The position numbers were made by a program, and so were the translations under genes. A model generated the notes under the pieces. It was not told the DNA's origin. It ran no database searches and saw nothing but the letters and a program-made list of their open reading frames with translations. Positions 6,511 to 7,871 of a DNA stretch of 7,871 nt are shown in pieces. The stretch comes from Candidatus Nanopelagicaceae bacterium (GTDB taxonomy: Bacteria > Actinomycetota > Actinomycetes > Nanopelagicales > Nanopelagicaceae): positions 1 through 7,871 of the forward strand of contig CANLHC010000033.1 of the NCBI GenBank assembly GCA_947490625.1, read 5' to 3'. Each line of letters starts with the position of its first letter. Position 1 is the first letter of the stretch.

Positions 6511-7871
6511 ATGAGTACAGGTGATCTTCGAAACATCGCACCTCTTTTGGATGCCTATCTCTCATATTTTGAAGGTACTCGCCTGCCATTTACGATTCCA
6601 GGTCATAAGCAGAAGGCCGCGCGACTCGATGCAGGCCTTGGTTCGCTGGTTGATCTCGATATTCCTCTCTATGGCGGCTTAGATGAAATCAAGTTAACAA
6701 ATAAGGTTCTAGAAAAAGCCGAAGGGCTTGCCGGCACATTATGGGGCGCGGACTTTGCACGGTTTTCAACGGGTGGCTCAACACACGCTAATCAAGCAGT
6801 GATTCTGGCACTTGGAAAACCTGGCGATAAGGTTGCACTAAGTCGCACTGCACATCGATCAGTCTTAAGCGCACTTGTCCTTGCCGGTCTTGAACCGCTC
6901 TGGCTGACACCGGAAATTGATTCTGCGACGGGTGTTCCGCTTGGAATTCCACTCTCTGAATTTGAACGCGTACTCCCCCAAAAACCAATCGCACTTTTGC
7001 TTACAGAACCTGGTTACCTCGGAACACTCTCTGACATTGGCGCACTGGTGACATCGGCGCATTCACATTCGATTCCGGTCATTATCGATGCGGCATGGGG
7101 AGCCCACTTTGGTTTCCATCCAGATCTTCCAGCACACGCTTTACAGATTGGTGCAGATGCACTTGTTACAAGTTTTCACAAAGCTCTACCTGGATACAGC
7201 GCCTCAGCTCTGCTTCTTGCAAAAACAACTCTCTTAAGTGGCGACCGCCTCGAGCAAAGTTTCGAGACAACGCATACAACATCTCCTGCCGGTGCCCCGT
7301 TAGCTTCTATTGATGCGGTGCGCGCACTACTGCAAAGTCGAGGTGAAAGTCTTTTAGGTGATTTGTTGGAAAGCATCAGAAGTTTCAAAGCACAGGTGCA
7401 GCAAGAATTTGCTCTTCCGATTTTCCTCAATGAAACCGATTTTCCGCAAGGAAGGTTTGATCCCACAAAAATAGTTCTCCGCGCTAATCAATTAGGTATT
7501 TCTGGGGTTGCACTCGAGGGCGCTCTGGGTACCCATGGAATCCGAGTGGAGATGGCAGATAGCGACACTGTCGTATTCCTTGCCACGCTGGCCGATGCTG
7601 CCGACGACTTTGATCGGTTGGCCAAGATTGTCATTGAAAGTTTAAAGAAGATGCAAGGTCCAGCCAGACCTAGCGCCACCGCCCTGAGCTGGTCGGTGAT
7701 TCCTGAAGTAAAGATCTCGATGCGCGATGCTTACTTTGCCAAAACAGAGATGGTCTCTCGCCAGAATGCCATTGGCAGAATTAGTGCAGACCTGATTGCG
7801 CCATATCCCCCAGGTGTTGCTGTTGTAGCACCCGGTGAAGTACTTACCCAACAGATCGTCACTGGCCTCAC
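6511..7871 (+). CDS. Orn/Lys/Arg decarboxylase-family PLP enzyme (runs off right edge)
   Basis: Probable cytosolic decarboxylase of a basic amino acid (lysine, ornithine or arginine), yielding a diamine or agmatine. The visible 453 codons show PGHKQ (30-34), GGSTHAN (88-94), TEPGYLGT (165-172), IIDAAWGAHFGFH (191-203) with Asp193 for the PLP ring, and SFHKALPG (221-228) with the Schiff-base Lys224. Later comes the family's PYPPG and PGE segment near the right edge. This matches the short (about 480-residue) Gram-positive SpeA/Cad-like branch without the N-terminal response-regulator-like wing of E. coli enzymes; only a short C-terminal part should be missing. Where many relatives have DEAHGAH, this one has DAAWGAH. 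The ATG at 6511 fits the family N-terminus but has no obvious ribosome site. Divergent from gabT, which suggests linked polyamine or omega-amino acid metabolism. The exact substrate is not determinable here. Confidence 0.88.
   Translation, partial: MSTGDLRNIAPLLDAYLSYFEGTRLPFTIPGHKQKAARLDAGLGSLVDLDIPLYGGLDEIKLTNKVLEKAEGLAGTLWGADFARFSTGGSTHANQAVILALGKPGDKVALSRTAHRSVLSALVLAGLEPLWLTPEIDSATGVPLGIPLSEFERVLPQKPIALLLTEPGYLGTLSDIGALVTSAHSHSIPVIIDAAWGAHFGFHPDLPAHALQIGADALVTSFHKALPGYSASALLLAKTTLLSGDRLEQSFETTHTTSPAGAPLASIDAVRALLQSRGESLLGDLLESIRSFKAQVQQEFALPIFLNETDFPQGRFDPTKIVLRANQLGISGVALEGALGTHGIRVEMADSDTVVFLATLADAADDFDRLAKIVIESLKKMQGPARPSATALSWSVIPEVKISMRDAYFAKTEMVSRQNAIGRISADLIAPYPPGVAVVAPGEVLTQQIVTGL

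Noticed and set aside
6788..7851. Several short minus-strand open frames
   Set aside because: All lie opposite the decarboxylase-family gene, whose frame is open to the window edge and carries its active-site motifs.

Overview
The window looks like chromosomal DNA of an actinobacterium with medium GC and a compact genome, of the freshwater/marine Nanopelagicales (acI-like) type. This is an inference from base composition, very short intergenic gaps, GTG/TTG starts, weak or absent Shine-Dalgarno sequences with a possible leaderless start, and the protein families present. No rRNA, tRNA, mobile element, CRISPR array or clear intrinsic terminator was seen. No stretch over 300 bases lacks a gene.

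Positions 1-2381 (minus strand) hold the oxidative pentose phosphate pathway, transcribed right to left: pgl (6-phosphogluconolactonase), gnd (short-type decarboxylating 6-phosphogluconate dehydrogenase) and the first 204 codons of zwf (glucose-6-phosphate dehydrogenase), which runs off the left edge. Together they convert glucose-6-phosphate to ribulose-5-phosphate with two reducing equivalents. The usual actinobacterial neighbour opcA is not visible.

Positions 2419-5028 (minus) encode a large MalT/LAL-type STAND regulator: an N-terminal P-loop NTPase, a helical repeat sensor region and a C-terminal LuxR helix-turn-helix. It lies 37 nt upstream of pgl on the same strand, so it is probably co-transcribed with, and may control, the pentose phosphate genes. 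Five copies of an RGGGTGA element fill the 72-nt gap upstream of its start, and two more (plus one inverted) lie in its first codons. The element resembles the MalT box of E. coli, so this is a candidate self-regulatory operator array and the most notable feature of the window.

Positions 5101-6453 (minus) encode a GabT-type class III aminotransferase, upstream of the regulator. Divergent from it, a PLP-dependent Orn/Lys/Arg decarboxylase-family gene starts at 6511 and runs off the right edge. The two share a 57-nt promoter region with a 9-bp direct repeat. They suggest a polyamine/omega-amino acid module (amino acid decarboxylation plus transamination of GABA or 5-aminovalerate), though the substrates cannot be read from sequence alone.
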